From Mimachlamys varia (taxonomy: Eukaryota > Mollusca > Bivalvia > Pectinida > Pectinidae): a stretch of DNA of 64,000 nucleotides. The stretch spans positions 34,379,405 to 34,443,404 of the forward strand of contig OX392530.1 in NCBI GenBank assembly GCA_947623455.1. The letters are read 5' to 3'. Below are positions 27,931 to 36,768 of the stretch, piece after piece (the stretch's first letter is position 1; each line of letters begins with the position of its first letter). Position numbers and translations under genes: made by a program. The notes beneath the pieces were generated by a model that was not told the origin of the DNA, ran no database searches, and saw only the letters and a program-made list of their open reading frames with translations.

Positions 27931-30900
27931 TTAAAGAAAAAATACCTTTACAGAAAGAGTAAAATCCTTTCCAGAGAGGGTAAAAATACCATTACAGATT
28001 GGAAAAATACCTTTACACAGAGAAAATGAAATGGTTAAATATTCGGTGCCATGGTATGAAACCTTTCGCTCGACATGGTCATTTAACAGGTTACTGGTGA
28101 TAGCAATGTTTAAATTACAGGTGTGTACAGGAATTGTTTCATTTTTCACCCCCAACTCCCTCACAAAAATAAAACCTTTTTTCCCTTATAAAATTTGTTA
28201 TTATGACTTATTATTGGGGTGTTATTGTTGCATACATTTGTAATATCGTGTTTTTTTGCTGGATCAAAAGTCAAAGATTTTTGTGTCGAGGAAATTCCAT
28301 CTTGTGCTCCAATTTTAGGCTTCTCCGAATTTTTAGATTGTGGTCAATACCCGCTTTTCTAAACAATTATTTTTTATGCTGCGTCTGATGGACTGATAGT
28401 ATGAGAGGTCCAGTTTAATCAGTACTTACAAAAAAACCTGTTTCTATTATTACGTACATTGGTTTCAATACCCTGGTCCAGTCCACCCCGCTCTACAGTA
28501 TGTAGAATCACAGACTATACTTACAAAGATTACAATACACTGGTCCAGTCCACCCCGCACTACAATGTGTATAATCACAGACTGTACTTACAATGGTTAC
28601 AATACACTGGTCCAGTCCATCCCGCACTACAATGTGTATAATCACAGACTGTACTTACAATGGTTACAATACACTGGTCCAGTCCACCCCGCACTACAAT
28701 GTGTATAATCACAGACTGTACTTACAATGGTTACAATACATTGGTCCAGTCCACCCCGCTCTACAGTACTAGTGTGTAGAATCACAGACTGTACTTACCC
28801 TGGTAACCATACACTGACCCAGTCCACCCCGCACTACAATGTGTAGAATCACAGACTGTACTTACACTGTAAACAACACACTGGTCCAGTCCACCCCGCA
28901 CTACAGTGTGTACAATCAAAGACTATACTTACACTGGTTACAATACACTGGTCCAGTCCACCCCGCACTACAGTGTGTAGAATCACATACTGTACTTACA
29001 CTGGTTTCAATACACTGGTCCAGTCACCCCGCGATACAGTGTGTAGAATCACAGACTATACTTACACTGGCTACAATACACTGGTCCAGTCCACCCTCCA
29101 CTACAGTGTGTAGAATCACAGACTGCACTTAAATTGGCTACAATACACTGGTCCAGTCCACCCCGCACTACAGTGTGTACAATCACAGACTGTACTTAAA
29201 TTAGCTTCAATACACTGGTCCAGTCCACCCCGCACTACAGTGTTTACAATCACAGACTGTACTTACACTGGTTACAATACACTGGTCCAGTCCACCCCGC
29301 ACTACATTGTGTACAATCACAGACTGTACCAGAGACGTATATACTTCTCTGACTGTACTTACACTTGTTACAATACACTGGTCCAGTCCACCCCGCACTA
29401 CGCTGTGTAGAATCACAGACTGTACTTACACTGGTTACAATACACTGGTCCAGTCCACCCCGCACTACACTGTGTAGAATCACAGACTATACTTACACTG
29501 GCTACAATACACTGGTCCAGTCCACCCTCCACTACAGTGTGTAGAATCACAGACTGCACTTAAATTGGCTACAATACACTGGTCCAGTCCACCCCGCACT
29601 ACAGTGTGTACAATCACAGACTGTACTTAAATTAGCTTCAATACACTGGTCCAGTCCACCCCGCACTACAGTGTTTACAATCACAGACTGTACTTACACT
29701 GGTTACAATACACTGGTCCAGTCCACCCCGCACTACATTGTGTACAATCACAGACTGTACTTACACTGGTTACAATACACTGGTCCAGTCCACCCCGCAC
29801 TACGCTGTGTAGAATCACAGACTGTACTTACACTGGTTACAATACACTGGTCCAGTCCACCCCGCACTACGCTGTGTAGAATCACAGACTGTACTTACAC
29901 TGGTTACAATACACTGGTCCAGTCCACCACGCACTACAGTATGTAGAATCACAGACTGTACTTGAATTGGCTACAATACACTGGTCCAGTCCACCCCGCA
30001 CTACAGTGTGTACAATCACAGACTGTACTTACACTGGTTACAATACACTGGTCCAGTCCACCCCGCACTACAGTGTGTAGAATCACAGACTGTACTTACA
30101 CTGGTTACAATACACTGGTCCAGTCCACCCCGCACTACACTGTGTAGAATCACAGACTGTACTTACACTGGTTACAATACACTGGTCAAGTCCACCCCGC
30201 ACTACAGTGGGTAGAATCACAGACTGTACTTACACTGGTTTCAATACACTGGTCCAGTCCACCCCGCACTACAGTGTGTAGAATCACAGACTGTACTTAC
30301 ACTGGTTTCAATACACTGGCCCAGTCCACCCCGCACTACAGTGTGTAGAATCACAGACTGTACTTACACTGGTTACAATACACTGGTCCAGTCCACCCCG
30401 CACTACACTGTGTAGAATCACAGACTGTACTTACACTGGTTACAATACACTGGTCCAGTCACCCCGCGATACAGTGTGTAGAATCACAGACTATACTTAC
30501 ACTGGCTACAATACACTGGTCCAGTCCACCCTCCACTACAGTGTGTAGAATCACAGACTGCACTTAAATTGGCTACAATACACTGGTCCAGTCCACCCCG
30601 CACTACAGTGTGTAGAATCACAGACTGTACTTACACTGGTTACAATACACTGGTCCAGTCCACCCCGCACTACATTGTGTACAATCACAGACTGTACTTA
30701 CATTTGCTACAATACACTGGTCAAGTCCACCCCGCACTACAGTGTGTACAATCACAGACTGTACTTACATTGGCTACAATACACTGGTCCAGTCCACCAC
30801 GCACTACAGTATGTAGAATCACAGACTGTACTTGAATTGGCTACAATACACTGGTCCAGTCCACCCCGCACTACAGTGTGTACAATCACAGACTGTACTT

Positions 30901-33900
30901 ACACTGGTTACAATACACTGGTCCAGTCCACCCCGCACTACATTGTGTAGAATCACAGACTGTACTTACACTGGTTACAATACACTGGTCCAGTCCACCC
31001 CGCACTACACTGTGTAGAATCACAGACTGTACTTACACTGGTTACAATACACTGGTCCAGTCCATCACGCACTACAGTGTGTACAATCACAGCCTGTACT
31101 TACACTGGTTACAATATACTGGTCCAGTCCACCCCGCACTACAGTGTGTAGAATCACAGACTCCATTGTCAGGGTTGCAGCCGTGTTTACAGTTGGTACA
31201 ACTGTGTTGACACTGGTCACCATACTTATATGTAAAGCAACCTGGCAAGTTATATTATTCACAAACATTATGAACAAAACAGATGAATACATTTCTAAAA
31301 TGACATTCAGATGTATAATGATAAAATGTATGAAAACAACAAATAAAGGATGACTAGTTCGTTGTGTACCTGTTCGCCTTCATCAGACCAATTACTAGCA
31401 AAGCGTATGCAAACGAAGGGGTAACTTGTACGAGTTGGTAACGACCAATCATTCGTTTCGTCTACGCTGTTAGTCGTATGTACAATAGTAAAGTTCGCCA
31501 AATCAGATAGGAAATAGGCGGGTTGGAATCTCAAATATACAAATCAGCAATCACAGACCGTGCCATAGAGAGAAATTATGTGATTGACTTGGAAAATTTC
31601 AAAGTGCTTTACAGAGAGCAATCTGCTGAAGAGGCATATAGAAGAGGCCATCTAGATACGCCGCAGTGGACCAGCTCTGAATCGAGATGAGGGGGCTGAA
31701 AGACTCTCATACATATATGACCAAGTCTTAAACAAGGCGTATAACAAATGTAGTTGAATCGAGTCACTTCGGTACAATAACTTAACTATTGTACACACGC
31801 CTAACAGCGTAGATAAAAAACACCGATTTGTAATTACCGATTCGTAAACAATTTATACTGTTAACGTTGTATGCATACGCTTTGGTGGTCATTTGTCTGA
31901 TGGAGGTGACAGGGTACACAGTGTTAACAAATTTTATATTTGCACTAAATTAGTTATCCTACTTGATGAAATAAACAATAATAGAAATATGGGCTACGGT
32001 ACACATCAGAACACATTCTAAGCAAGTTGAATGTAAGCCTCGGAAGCTAATACGCATTATATATAATATATATACATAATATGAAATTAATAAGTCGTCC
32101 CTTATTCTGCAATCAATCATCTCTTACGTTAAGTAACGCATCAACAGACATTACCATACACGTCCACTTCACACACGTCCATATGCGCTTTGTCTGATGC
32201 CGCCCTTAAAATGGTGATAATCACTCTCTGACCGGTTACGTTACACGAGGTGATGTTTTGAATGACGTCAGGGTAGCCGGCGTCTACATCCTCGTAACAT
32301 TTGTTACCAGACAGTATACCTGTATCGTTTGATATCCACAAGGCGAAGCCATCGGCATTTTCTGAAAGATGAGCAACGTCAGATAAAAATACAAGAGTCA
32401 AAAGGAAACGCCAAACTTGAACAAACTATATCTATCTTCTATTAAACATGTTGTGTTCGGCGAAATATCAGTAAATATTTAGATTCACAACTGACACACA
32501 CTATTCCTTATTGCCGTTATTAATTAAATAAAATGCAATAAAATTGCATTTTGTAATATGGATTATGTTGTATAATAGTAATACACGTTATGCATCGCAG
32601 ACCAAAGGAAAGAAAAGAAACAGCAAAACATTTGTCTAAATGGTAATGAATAAATATTATACAACAGAAGTCTATTTATTTCAAACGAAGCGATCCTTGG
32701 AAAGACTTTTTGCACTTGATCCAACAGCATGACGTCACGCGCATGTACAGTAATGTGAGGTCATTTGTACGTTGCGTCACTAATGCGTTTCCAATGGAAA
32801 GAATTAAATTCATTTGCATATTTATTGTATATATGCTATATCTTGTTATCGCAGTCTTATATGTCACGACATGGGGTCTGTGTCATATCATAACACATAA
32901 TAGTATGAAGTTGAAATACATGTATAAACAATCATGTGTAAAGGGGGAGTAGGGATGGGGGATATAGTTGAAAATATGTACCGTAGGCATATTACAATTA
33001 GACGCCGGCCGAGGCCTGTGTAAAAGTATGAAAGGGGACATGAGTTTGGCTGTGGAAATGACACAAAAATTGGAGAGGGAATTTATTTTTAATTGGTTAT
33101 AGTGTATAATTATAACCAATGGATTTGGTATAATGTTATGGCATTCTTAAATGACATTCTTCAGCATACTATTACTCTCAATGTGGTCTAGTGGTACTGT
33201 GATGTATACTAAATTAAAACAGCTGATTAGTAATATTTGCAATGTACGTTTTGTACATACAAAATCGTTATCCTTACAAATTACACATTTTTAATGAAAT
33301 TTCGTCAGTAGTTGTAAAAAACATAATCTTATAAATAGAACGAGTTACATTTCAATGGGGTAATATGATTATTTTAGGCGTGCATAAACACAATCTTATT
33401 AAAATATAGCTTCTCACTATATACTGTCGTGTCAATATGACAATATAAATATGGAGGAGCTGTATTTTAATCAGATTGGCAAAAACTCGTCTGGCGTACG
33501 TAATGCGTAAATTATTGAAAGTCGTATTTTGGTGTGACCGCATTTTTTATGCATTTTTGATCATTACCCATAATTTTACAGTGGGAATTTATAACACATT
33601 ATGATTGAAACAAAAATACAACTCAAACTTCGCTCTCTACAGGCCAATCCTGGGTCATTTGCATTTCCCATTCTAGCCTCATTTTTTGCTAAATGTTTAT
33701 TTTGATTGTATTCATATGTGTATAGATACAGTCTAGAACCATGGACAATTTCATGACGTCATAATGACGCCATATTGACCAAGGTTACGTCAACGCTTTA
33801 TACGACGCGTCACATTATAGCTTTACGTCAATCATTTAGCTGATCTTAATTTTCGAAAAGCTATCAAACAATGATAATTATATTAATGAAATAGACAAAA

Positions 33901-35419
33901 ATGTCATGACAAGGTGTTAGATACACATGCAATATAAGAAAAGTAAATCTAACCATTGAACGTCTGCTAGATTGAATTAAATGTAAAAATGAATGCAATC
34001 TAGGTATCAGATAAATAAAATGACGTCCTGTGCCTTTGATCTGGTACCCAGATTTTTAACGATAATATATACTGTATGGTCTGGCAGACGTTCAATGATT
34101 AAATACATGAACGTAATGTCTAAATGTAAGTTTGAAAAAAAACAAAAATTAAAAAAAGCTACCAATTTTATTGGAACGTATGGACGACCGAGATGTTTTG
34201 TCCCTTCTGATATAGTCACGGATTCTTGAGAGGCACAGGGAAAACAGAAGGCATATGTAAAGGAACGGACAATATATAAAGTGTCTAATCTGTTTGCTAA
34301 CTCGGGTATTCAAACAGTTTGAAAAACGTCAAAACAAGTGATATACCGTAAACCATTCACTAAATACAACAAAAGTGAATTATGGCAATAAAGTATGTAC
34401 ATGTATACTCGGAACTATTTGTATCACCATCGATTCTTGATATAATTTTGAGAGTGTATTGACATAATCAATCTCATTAAGGTACCGTCAAAACAAGTGA
34501 TATACCGTAAACCATTCACTAAATACAACAAAAGTGAATTATGGCAATAAAGTATGTACATGTATACTCGGAACTATTTGTATCACCATCGATTCTTGAT
34601 ATAATTTTGAGAGTGTATTGACATAATCAATCTCATTAAGGTACTATCTTTAATGAATGTATCGGACACTACATAGTTTTCATTGTATTAGAAGTAGTAG
34701 TGGTTAAACAATAACTCACCTGGACTTCGAAATACGATGTCGATTCTCTGTATTCTTGCCTTAGAAGGTAATGTTCCTCTCCACCAGACACCAGATGAAC
34801 CATTATCAGTGGCCATACAAACACCCGGAGCAAAAGGTCCGTAAACACCGTCGGTTGTACCGGACAATGGGTAAGATGGAAGCGTACGAACTCCGTCAAG
34901 TACCAACTGATTCTTTAGGTTGACTTTAAGTGTGAAAATGAATCATCATATCAATCAAACCGTGACAGCACACATGACTGAAGTCATAGAACATAACGAC
35001 ACGGATATATATGTATAAATAATGTTTCAGGAAATGTGAATTAGATCTGTCACGTTTTCTATGTTTTGTTGTTATGTGATGATATAAAATTGTTACTTTG
35101 TGATTACCGTTCTTCCATAACAAAACACAAAACGAGTAATCTATAACTTCAAGCAAGTTCCCCAATATGTGTGTGATATATTGATGTTGTCTATTTTTAA
35201 ATCACAGACTTATCTAACCCATCACGATGACAGACAAAACGAAAGTCCACATTTCAGATACATTGTGTTCTGCTTTTACAATAATAAAGTTCACCTCGCC
35301 TTATTCAGTAATGACTGGCAATAAACACATTAAACAATAAACAATGTAAACTTACTACTGGTTCGAATCCCTGGAAACAAACCCAACAAAAGTATCCCAA
35401 ACACAATGGGCCTCTCCAT
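5064..35419 (-). CDS. Gene A: receptor-type tyrosine phosphatase with FTP-lectin and EGF-like ectodomain
   Basis: Spliced gene of 31 coding exons, about 1,320 residues. Exons, 5' to 3' of the gene: 35356-35419, 34720-34923, 32155-32361, 31104-31241, 26421-26555, 25342-25476, 23074-23208, 21989-22123, 21128-21268, 20808-20942, 20275-20412, 19706-19840, 18993-19131, 16823-16946, 16472-16548, 14834-15063, 14381-14468, 13466-13545, 13083-13119, 12685-12782, 12254-12382, 11213-11358, 10498-10633, 10201-10347, 9890-9992, 9472-9545, 8777-8908, 8087-8209, 7610-7767, 7074-7209, 5064-5174. All have GT-AG borders and every junction keeps phase except exon 12 to 13. Order: signal peptide, FTP domain (about 22-158), EGF-like repeats (about 159-613), transmembrane helix (about 630-653), D1 (about 735-1020), D2 (about 1045-1305), tail. 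By family, a type I membrane receptor that dephosphorylates phosphotyrosine; the ligand is unknown. The F5/8-like domain makes a glycan or other surface ligand plausible (inference). Confidence 0.9.
5249..6989. mobile_element. Two fused copies of a non-autonomous element with 128-bp inner repeats
   Basis: Both copies start AAGTGCTAATTGTAATGGGG (5249 and 6171). The first runs to an AAT-rich simple repeat at 6153-6170; the second ends ACTTCGTTTGGGGGACAT near 6989. ATGTCCCCCAAAC near the start and GTTTGGGGGACAT at the end are inverted. Inside, units of 128 bp (at 5364, 5492, 5620 and 5748) begin GGCCATGTTGACGAATC. No transposase seen. It sits in intron 30 of gene A. Confidence 0.8.
7074..10347 (-). 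CDS. Gene A exons 24-30: PTP domain D2, degenerate
   Basis: Seven exons: 10201-10347, 9890-9992, 9472-9545, 8777-8908, 8087-8209, 7610-7767, 7074-7209. Exon 24 closes D1 (KQYKALHLALLEGLN) and carries a linker Tyr (VYEVP). D2 shows AKSTENRDKNRDMDILP, NYINAVKLP, YLVTQFPLPHTLVNFWTMV, IVCLEDS, NWTKDSAIP in place of WPD, and VVTCVDGSKRCGLYC in place of HCSAGxGRTG. The Cys and Arg of Cx5R remain, but the WPD acid and the His before the Cys are lost. As in most tandem receptor PTPs, D2 is probably a regulatory or docking pseudophosphatase. Confidence 0.9.
7903..8062. mobile_element. Short TIR element, copy 2 (intron 28 of gene A)
   Basis: AATCTGTTTAAACCGGATGT to GGGCTGGTTTAGACAGGTTT, about 160 bp, same family as 4447-4573. 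Lies between exons 28 and 29. Confidence 0.6.
10040..10170 (+). repeat. Fragment of interspersed repeat family R1
   Basis: TCTCCATGTAAATCTTTCCT then TTGTTCATATTTTGCCCC and TTCGGTATTCTC-like end; shared with the copies at 13835, 16070, 26850, 41170 and 52560. Confidence 0.5.
10498..14468 (-). CDS. Gene A exons 17-23: PTP domain D1, catalytically complete
   Basis: Seven exons: 14381-14468, 13466-13545, 13083-13119, 12685-12782, 12254-12382, 11213-11358, 10498-10633. Motifs in order: KEYNIPKNRFTTTFPYDHSRV (split by an intron), SDYINANYID, VYIAVQGP, FWLMIWQQKC, YVVRVITL, KWPDHDIPD (the WPD loop with its acid), VVHCSAGIGRTG (the HCx5R signature), and RMNMVQTV leading to KQY in the next exon (Q loop). 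All residues needed for catalysis are present. One oddity: the phosphotyrosine-loop KNRY is KNRF here. This domain should hydrolyse phosphotyrosine on the cytoplasmic side. Confidence 0.92.
13835..14125 (-). repeat. Interspersed repeat family R1, intron 17 of gene A
   Basis: On the minus strand it reads GAGAACCGAGT, CATGGCGGGTGTCGTCGATG, AGCAGAAGACGCTTACTC, then TTCATATTTTGCCCC-like tail. About 290 bp. No coding potential. A SINE-type origin is possible but not shown. Confidence 0.7.
14834..16548 (-). CDS. Gene A exons 15-16: juxtamembrane cytoplasmic segment
   Basis: Exon 15 (16472-16548) starts RRRQSGSENHSKYKQ, a basic stop-transfer and linker. Exon 16 (14834-15063) codes an acidic stretch with DIDVDAEDIVYANAG and ends KLLDKEYQ, the usual entry into a receptor PTP D1 domain. 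VYAN is a Tyr-x-Asn motif of Grb2-SH2 type. Confidence 0.85.
16070..16400 (+). repeat. Interspersed repeat family R1, intron 15 of gene A
   Basis: Contains CTTACTTGTTGTGATTGACA, CATGGCGGGTGTCGTCGATG and TTTGTTCATATTTTGCCG. Same family as 13835-14125, opposite strand. Confidence 0.7.
16823..16946 (-). CDS. Gene A exon 14: transmembrane helix
   Basis: After a short stalk (HPIPDPYKDDTGSG) comes a glycine-rich hydrophobic stretch, GGIVGGVIGACLVPVVAIVI, followed by VILLKR and the basic stop-transfer residues coded in the next exon. It enters in phase 1 and leaves in phase 2. Confidence 0.88.
17229..18899. mobile_element. 1.67-kb element with 324-bp tandem units, intron 13 of gene A
   Basis: Starts AGAGGCCCATGGGCCTTAAC followed by GGTCACCTGATG and ends TTCGTCTCAGGTGACCTAAA; GGTCACCTGA and TCAGGTGACC are inverted ends. 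Inside, about four units of roughly 324 bp share GTCAACTAGGGCCAACATGT (17732, 18056) and CCCCAGGGTCATGAAATTCA. No open frame of note. It looks like a non-autonomous DNA element that grew by inner duplication. Confidence 0.8.
18993..19131 (-). CDS. Gene A exon 13: last EGF-like module, one base out of phase
   Basis: The sequence reads HCRNLSYGQDCNFTCGQC and so on, ending GYYGSSCHS, a clear EGF-like module with a donor at 18987-18992. From the only nearby acceptor (CACAG|CATTGCC) the exon is 139 bp, not a multiple of 3. Exon 12 ends in phase 1, so the junction shifts the frame by one base. The matching junction of gene B starts with ATTGT directly after CAG. Ways out are an internal acceptor at 19104-19105 (exon 18993-19103, in frame), skipping of the whole exon (12 to 14 is in frame), or a sequencing error. 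Confidence 0.7.
19706..26555 (-). CDS. Gene A exons 5-12: eight EGF-like modules
   Basis: Eight exons of 135-141 bp, each phase 1-1 and each coding one short EGF-like module: 26421-26555, 25342-25476, 23074-23208, 21989-22123, 21128-21268, 20808-20942, 20275-20412, 19706-19840. The shared pattern is C-x4-(F/Y)G-x2-C-x3-C-x-C-x4-C-x4-G-x-C-x4-C-x-(A/P/S)G-(W/Y)-x4-C, with repeated blocks such as CHCKTPGCN and GCQAGYHG or GCEAGWMG. This cysteine spacing is that of Draper, CED-1, MEGF10/11 and SREC ectodomains. Exons 5/7 and 6/8 are close pairs with alike introns, so this part grew by duplication of a two-exon block. Confidence 0.88.
20658..20674. repeat. AT dinucleotide microsatellite
   Basis: Run of alternating A and T, in intron 10 of gene A. 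Confidence 0.8.
22735..22940. repeat. TG/TATG-rich low-complexity tract
   Basis: Alternating purine-pyrimidine tract (TGTGTATATATGG, TGTATGTGTATGTATGTGG) inserted next to exon 7 of gene A; matching introns near 26300, 46750 and 51850 lack it. The open frames here are low-complexity artefacts. Confidence 0.7.
23340..23463 (-). mobile_element. tRNA-derived SINE fragment
   Basis: On the minus strand a box-A-like TGGCACAGTGG (23439-23449) and a box-B-like GAGTTCGAGGCCC (23380-23392) stand 47 bp apart, as in a tRNA-derived pol III promoter. The body after box B does not close an acceptor stem, so it is not a working tRNA gene. It lies in intron 6 of gene A. Confidence 0.65.
23570..24530. other. 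Intron 6 of gene A, unassigned part
   Basis: I see no exon here. Short open frames lack family motifs. From about 24,530 the intron becomes alike to the one before exon 8 (from about 21,345). Confidence 0.4.
25900..26290. repeat. Interspersed block R2, intron 5 of gene A
   Basis: Contains TATGACGTCATTTTAGGACC, ACGTTACGTCAACGCTTTAC and ATATAAATATAACCATTGAA. Related blocks are at 33640, 51430 and 55590. Confidence 0.65.
26850..27075 (+). repeat. Interspersed repeat family R1, upstream of gene A exon 5
   Basis: Contains TGACTCGGTTATCATTTTTA, CATGGCGGGTGTCGTCGATG and TTGATTTTGAGTTCAGATTA. It lies in intron 4, where gene B has a copy at the matching place (52560). Confidence 0.7.
27204..27781. 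mobile_element. TIR element of about 580 bp, intron 4 of gene A
   Basis: Ends ACGTCACGCTACCATAATTG and CAATTGTGGTAGCGTGACGT are inverted. No transposase. Lies in the long intron between exon 5 and the 67-bp array; not seen at the matching place in gene B. Confidence 0.75.
27885..27930. repeat. GA microsatellite
   Basis: Pure GA run of about 38 bp inside a wider zone (27160-28020) of loosely repeated ATACCTTTACAGAGAG motifs. Confidence 0.9.
28465..31160 (-). repeat. 67-bp minisatellite in intron 4 of gene A, about 40 units
   Basis: Unit length 67 bp, for example 28607 to 28674 between equal points. On the minus strand each unit holds the end of exon 4 (SAGWTGPVYCNQ), the donor CCAGT|GTAAGT, and the next bases returning to CTGTGATTCTACACACTG. 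Most units keep the donor intact; a minority read TTTAAGT and lose it. A block of six units plus a 29-bp insert (431 bp) is itself repeated: 29040-29328 reappears at 29473-29760. The last unit overlaps exon 4. Confidence 0.95.
31104..31241 (-). CDS. Gene A exon 4: Cys-rich EGF-like module; source of the 67-bp array
   Basis: 138-bp phase 1-1 exon. It reads CFTYKYGDQCQHSCTNC, then CKHGCNPDNGVCDSTHC, then SAGWTGPVYCNQ: an EGF-like module of the Draper/MEGF class. The donor is CCAGT|GTAAGT (31098-31103). The last 43 coding bases plus the donor and the first intron bases are the unit multiplied about 40 times in the adjacent intron. Reading past the donor gives a TGA stop within about seven codons. 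Confidence 0.85.
31429..31847. mobile_element. TIR element of about 420 bp, intron 3 of gene A
   Basis: TCTACGCTGTTAGTCGTATG (31461) and its near-perfect inverse CACACGCCTAACAGCGTAGA (31795-31814), with further matching outwards to TACGAGTTGGTAACGACC and ATTACCGATTCGTA. Non-coding. Gene B lacks it in the matching intron. Confidence 0.75.
32155..32361 (-). CDS. Gene A exon 3: FTP/F5-8-type domain, second half
   Basis: Phase 1-1 exon of 207 bp. It carries GFALWISNDTG, CYEDVDAG, NITSCNVTGQRVIITI and ends with VCEVDVYG. The closing 'CEVEVYG' is the typical last strand of FTP-type domains. The two halves together make about 137 residues, the usual domain length. Potential N-glycosylation sites (NDT, NIT, NVT) are visible. 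Confidence 0.87.
32362..33640. other. Intron 2 of gene A, unassigned part
   Basis: No exon or clear repeat seen. A short hairpin TTGGTTATAGTGTATAATTA followed by TAACCAA is at 33093-33119. Confidence 0.4.
33640..34030. repeat. Interspersed block R2, intron 2 of gene A
   Basis: Contains TTCATGACGTCATAATGACG and GGTTACGTCAACGCTTTATA, and CTAACCATTGAACGTCTGC. Same order of motifs as 25900-26290. Confidence 0.65.
34327..34644. repeat. Perfect tandem duplication of 159 bp, intron 2 of gene A
   Basis: 34327-34485 and 34486-34644 look identical base for base; both start CGTCAAAACAAGTGATATAC and end CATTAAGGTAC. Either very recent or an assembly artefact. Confidence 0.9.
34720..34923 (-). CDS. Gene A exon 2: FTP/F5-8-type domain, first half
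   Basis: Phase 1-1 exon of 204 bp. It codes the N-terminal half of a galactose-binding-like fold of the fucolectin/tachylectin-4/pentraxin-1 (FTP) type. Visible marks are LVLDG, a Cys in GVCMAT, VWWRGTL, and IQRIDIVFR, which match the 'C..T.....WWR.DL....I..I.I..R' pattern of that family. Gene B exon 2 has the same length and the same motifs. Confidence 0.85.
35356..35419 (-). CDS. Gene A exon 1: start codon and signal peptide
   Basis: The ATG at 35417-35419 opens a short peptide, MERPIVFGILLLGLFPGIRT, typical of a secretory signal. The exon ends in phase 1 at a strong GTAAGT donor. Gene B has a homologous exon with the same -VFGI-LL-LFPGIRTS core and donor, which supports both start choices. 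Confidence 0.88.
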
Positions 35420-35519
35420 TCCTGACTATTATATGTCTTTGATAGTGGTCATACTTAAAAACTTAACTCCTGTCCACATACGAATGACCATATCATTTGG
35501 TCGTACATATACACTAACG

Positions 35520-35575
35520 CTACACCTATTGTGACAGATTCAGACCAGGAAGTAGTCTAAATATATAACGGACAA
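35520..35575 (-). promoter_or_regulatory. Candidate core promoter of gene A
   Basis: On the minus strand a TATA-like TTATATATTTA lies at 35558-35568, about 140 bp before the ATG. The surroundings (CCACTGTGTTGTCCGTTA and ACTACTTCCTGGTCTGTA) are nearly identical before gene B, which suggests a conserved promoter and 5' UTR. No transcript evidence is available. Confidence 0.45.
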
Positions 35576-36310
35576 CACAGTGGGTAGTCTGTACACTTAA
35601 ACAGGTTAATTACAGCTTATTAGTATTATGACTGTTTATAGACGCATTCCAAAGGTTTTCTTTTGATTTGAATCTTTAACCTCATATTTTTAACAATATC
35701 AAAGACGATCTATCGTTTAAGTCATTACATTTTATACGGAAAAGCTGCGAGACCGATTGTTCAGAAGATAAGATAATTCGTTTCATGTGTACTTGTATAG
35801 TACTATGATACCCTGAATGCAAACCACAGTACACGTGGAGAACAAAACTAGCTAGTCGCTACCATTTATCGACCTGGAATCTCATAACTTAATCTGTGTG
35901 ATTGTTAATGTAAAGAGTGACCTGACTCTTTGTTAAATGTCAACGATTCAAAGGGACATTTCGTGACAGTTGTAAGAAATACCCATTATGCGGCATTATT
36001 TTTACAAGTCATGCGCAGTTAGTTTTTAGCAATACGGAAGCTCGACACGTCTTCTTTAACCATTAACAACATGTAAAGCATTACAGGCATCGGACTATAT
36101 TGTATCGATTCAGTTGTAATATTTGTTTAACTAGTCAATGGAAAGAATTATTTTCTTACATTTGACATTACACTGTATTTTCTTTCTGCTACAACATACA
36201 TTATATTTTCAATATGGTAGTGAAACAAATATAAGTCTACATATGGTAGTCTTACTATAAATACAATTCGTATAGAGTTCACAGATCGTACATGTATAAT
36301 AAATACAATT

Positions 36311-36597
36311 TCTACCACAATACCCTCTGTTATTCCACTCTCAGACCATTGTATAAACGTGCTGATTGTTGAATAAGTACATGTTATATCCCCCTAGTGG
36401 AATATGACCTTCCGGACTTTTGATTGGTTGTGAAGTTGAACTTTGACCGGAAATGTGGATTGTTGACGACGTCATCGATTGTTGACGTCGTCACAACTTG
36501 GCGGGATATATTCGAGATGATGTGATTTCCCGCAAATCTGCGATTCACTCCAGAAAAAAACACTGCAACTGCCCTCTAAAAATCATTGTGGTAGAAA
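36311..36597. mobile_element. TIR element of about 287 bp upstream of gene A
   Basis: Ends TCTACCACAATACC and ATTGTGGTAGA are inverted. It interrupts sequence that is continuous in the other flank copies (ATAAATACAATT then ATACATATTGTACCAGGG). Confidence 0.7.
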
Positions 36598-36603
36598 CAG
36601 GTC

Positions 36604-36768
36604 ACACGACTCGTGGTTATTGGATATTGAATTTATTTCACTCTCGTTAATTATTTTTTAAAAGTTACAAAAGACACTCGCTAAAGCTAGTGTCTTTTGT
36701 AACATTAAAATAATAATTAACTCGAGTGAAATAAATTCCATATCCAACAACCACTCGTTGTATAACCT
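36604..36768. mobile_element. Foldback element upstream of gene A
   Basis: Inverted arms of about 75 bp with a spacer of about 8 bp: inner arms AGTTACAAAAGACACTCGCT and AGCTAGTGTCTTTTGTAAC, outer arms GTGGTTATTGGATATTGAAT and ATTCCATATCCAACAACCAC. The transcript or single strand would form a long hairpin. Confidence 0.8.

Noticed and set aside
28465..31160. CRISPR-like look of regular repeats
   Set aside because: The units are contiguous with no spacers, derive from an exon, and the genome is eukaryotic.
28459..31210. Many frames of 60-110 codons, some Cys- or Trp-rich, on both strands
   Set aside because: Products of the 67-bp array. Only the minus-strand exon 4 part is coding, and only in the last unit.
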